From Pseudomonadota bacterium (GTDB taxonomy: Bacteria; Bdellovibrionota; Bacteriovoracia; Bacteriovoracales; Bacteriovoracaceae): a DNA stretch of 23,194 bases. A model generated the notes under the pieces. It saw only the letters and a program-made list of their open reading frames with translations, did not search any database and was not told where the DNA came from. The stretch spans positions 1-23,194 of the forward strand of contig JAEYUK010000329.1 in assembly GCA_023432655.1 (NCBI GenBank), read 5' to 3'. Of the stretch, positions 22,184 to 23,194 are shown piece by piece. The position numbers and the translations under genes are program-made. Position 1 is the first letter of the stretch. Each line of letters starts with the position of its first letter.

Positions 22184-23194
22184 AAGTGGAATTCTCCTTC
22201 TTACTGCTTGCACCCATGGGGGACGGCATCTTGCCAGCTCTCCTCTTACTCCCCCTCATTTAGATAATCTGCTGGCCGCAAGCGAGGTCATTTTAAGAGA
22301 TGTCGAGGACGCGCGTTTCCCACAATACTGTGTCGACTATCTAAAAGAATTGGAAACCAATATCGATTCTATGAGCGCCACTGGTGGCGTAGGGCAGGAT
22401 TTAAAACAAAATGCGGATGCTTTATTTAAGGCCTCTTGGGAAATTCGCAATCGACTTCATAAAAGGCTCTCAGAGTTTGATAAAGAGTGTGCTCATCAAT
22501 TGGTAGCGAGCTTCAGGCAATTTCGTTTTTTAGAGGATTATTTCCTAGAGATAAGCCGGAACGTGGAAGATAAAATTCCTTCCGAAATTAAGTTCCAGGA
22601 GCAGCCTGTTCCCATGCTGGAGACGGATGTCCCTTATTATTCTTTTCTCTCTGTGCCCGACATAAAACTCGAGGCCGGTGATATTTTGGTTTCTAGAGGG
22701 ATGAGTTTCATCTCGGGGATGATTGCACGACTCGGAGTGCGTCCCACTCATTTTAGTCATTTGATTATGGTGCACGAAGACTCGGAAAGTAAAAAGTTAC
22801 AAACGATTGAGTCTTACATTGGAGTAGGTGTGGGTACCTATGACATGGATTACGCTTTAAAAAATGAGAATGTCAGGATCCTTTGGTTACGGCCGAAAGA
22901 TAGGGAGATGGGGAAGAAAGCTTCCTTTAAAATGGCAGAACTTCTCAAACAGAAAAAACGAATTCGCTACGATTACTCAATGGACTTTGAAGACTTTGGC
23001 AGGATGTCTTGCAGTGAAGTGGTTAAGGCCGGCTATCACATGGTGAATTCCGAATTCAAGGTTCCTTATTATCCCAATGAGATCTTAGATAACTCAGATT
23101 TAGTGAGAAGACTAAAACTTGTTCATGGTGAAACTTTCGAACCAGGTGATATGGAAATTGATCCACGTTTTGAACTAATGGGGGAGTTCAGAGA
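22161..23194 (+). CDS. Lipoprotein with a YiiX/NlpC-P60-like permuted papain domain (3' truncated by window)
   Basis: An open frame of 344 codons runs off the right edge. It begins MKNLTPFLSGILLLTAC, a lipoprotein signal with lipidated Cys17. Residues about 35-150 are helical and charged with no recognised motif. From about residue 172 the domain reads AGDILVSRG, then THFSHLIMV (His200), then ESYIGVGVGTYDMD (possible third polar residue Glu218) and RMSCSEVVKAGY (Cys284). His before Cys is the circularly permuted order of YiiX/YebB (DUF830) and LRAT-like members of the NlpC/P60 clan, which hydrolyse peptidoglycan peptides, or act on lipids or amides. Substrate unknown. It is probably anchored in the outer membrane. 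Its start codon and first codons lie in a terminator-like structure. Confidence 0.75.
   Translation, partial: MKNLTPFLSGILLLTACTHGGRHLASSPLTPPHLDNLLAASEVILRDVEDARFPQYCVDYLKELETNIDSMSATGGVGQDLKQNADALFKASWEIRNRLHKRLSEFDKECAHQLVASFRQFRFLEDYFLEISRNVEDKIPSEIKFQEQPVPMLETDVPYYSFLSVPDIKLEAGDILVSRGMSFISGMIARLGVRPTHFSHLIMVHEDSESKKLQTIESYIGVGVGTYDMDYALKNENVRILWLRPKDREMGKKASFKMAELLKQKKRIRYDYSMDFEDFGRMSCSEVVKAGYHMVNSEFKVPYYPNEILDNSDLVRRLKLVHGETFEPGDMEIDPRFELMGEFR

Noticed and set aside
1..23194. CRISPR array, tRNA, rRNA, insertion sequence or prophage
   Set aside because: No regularly spaced repeats, cloverleaf sequence, transposase or integrase motif, or phage gene was seen on either strand.

Overview
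The window looks like chromosomal DNA from a free-living, AT-leaning Gram-negative bacterium. About half of its roughly 28 genes encode exported proteins (signal peptides or lipoboxes). These include a DNase I-fold nuclease, a phospholipase A2-like protein, a penicillin-acylase-type Ntn hydrolase, a caspase-like protein, a protein-glutaminase-like protein, an outer-membrane barrel and several lipoproteins. That load of secreted hydrolases among ordinary housekeeping genes fits the Bdellovibrionota (Bdellovibrio/Bacteriovorax-type predators), but this placement is inference from gene content and style; there is no rRNA or other marker in the window. I see no phage genes, insertion sequences, CRISPR array, tRNA or rRNA.

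Region 1 (1-6313): the tail of a membrane CTP-transferase or dolichol-kinase-like gene on + meets leuS on - at a shared bidirectional terminator. Four more minus-strand genes follow, all exported: a LamG-like lipoprotein, a caspase-like protein with a small secreted partner directly upstream, and a small two-cysteine protein.

Region 2 (6448-10548): a NhaR-like LysR regulator with a consensus promoter that would make a leaderless mRNA, a short hibernation-promoting factor (hpf) behind a leader hairpin, an exported protein of unknown function on -, then peptide deformylase (def) and a MATE exporter joined by a one-base overlap.

Region 3 (10541-15921): an exported protein on -, a HIT-family protein, a secreted DNase I-fold nuclease, a class I aminotransferase, a small exported protein joined by a one-base overlap to class II fumarase (fumC), and a tiny lipoprotein antisense to the fumC tail.

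Region 4 (15968-19449): a two-gene unit of a phospholipase A2-like protein and a penicillin-acylase-family hydrolase, a TM2-like membrane protein on -, then two short Lys-rich genes, one of which (48 codons) belongs to a recognisable small-protein family.

Region 5 (19474-23194): a dienelactone-hydrolase-family enzyme, convergent with a secreted papain-like protein resembling protein-glutamine glutaminase, then an outer-membrane barrel and a YiiX/NlpC-P60-like lipoprotein that runs off the end of the window.

Recurring architecture: convergent genes overlap at their 3' ends (8, 35, 4 and 4 bp). In two of these pairs a strong hairpin that could terminate one gene lies inside the coding sequence of the other. 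The most interesting candidates are the secreted caspase-like pair, the glutaminase-like protein, the phospholipase/acylase pair, and an 11-bp stem that overlaps the first codons of the last gene.
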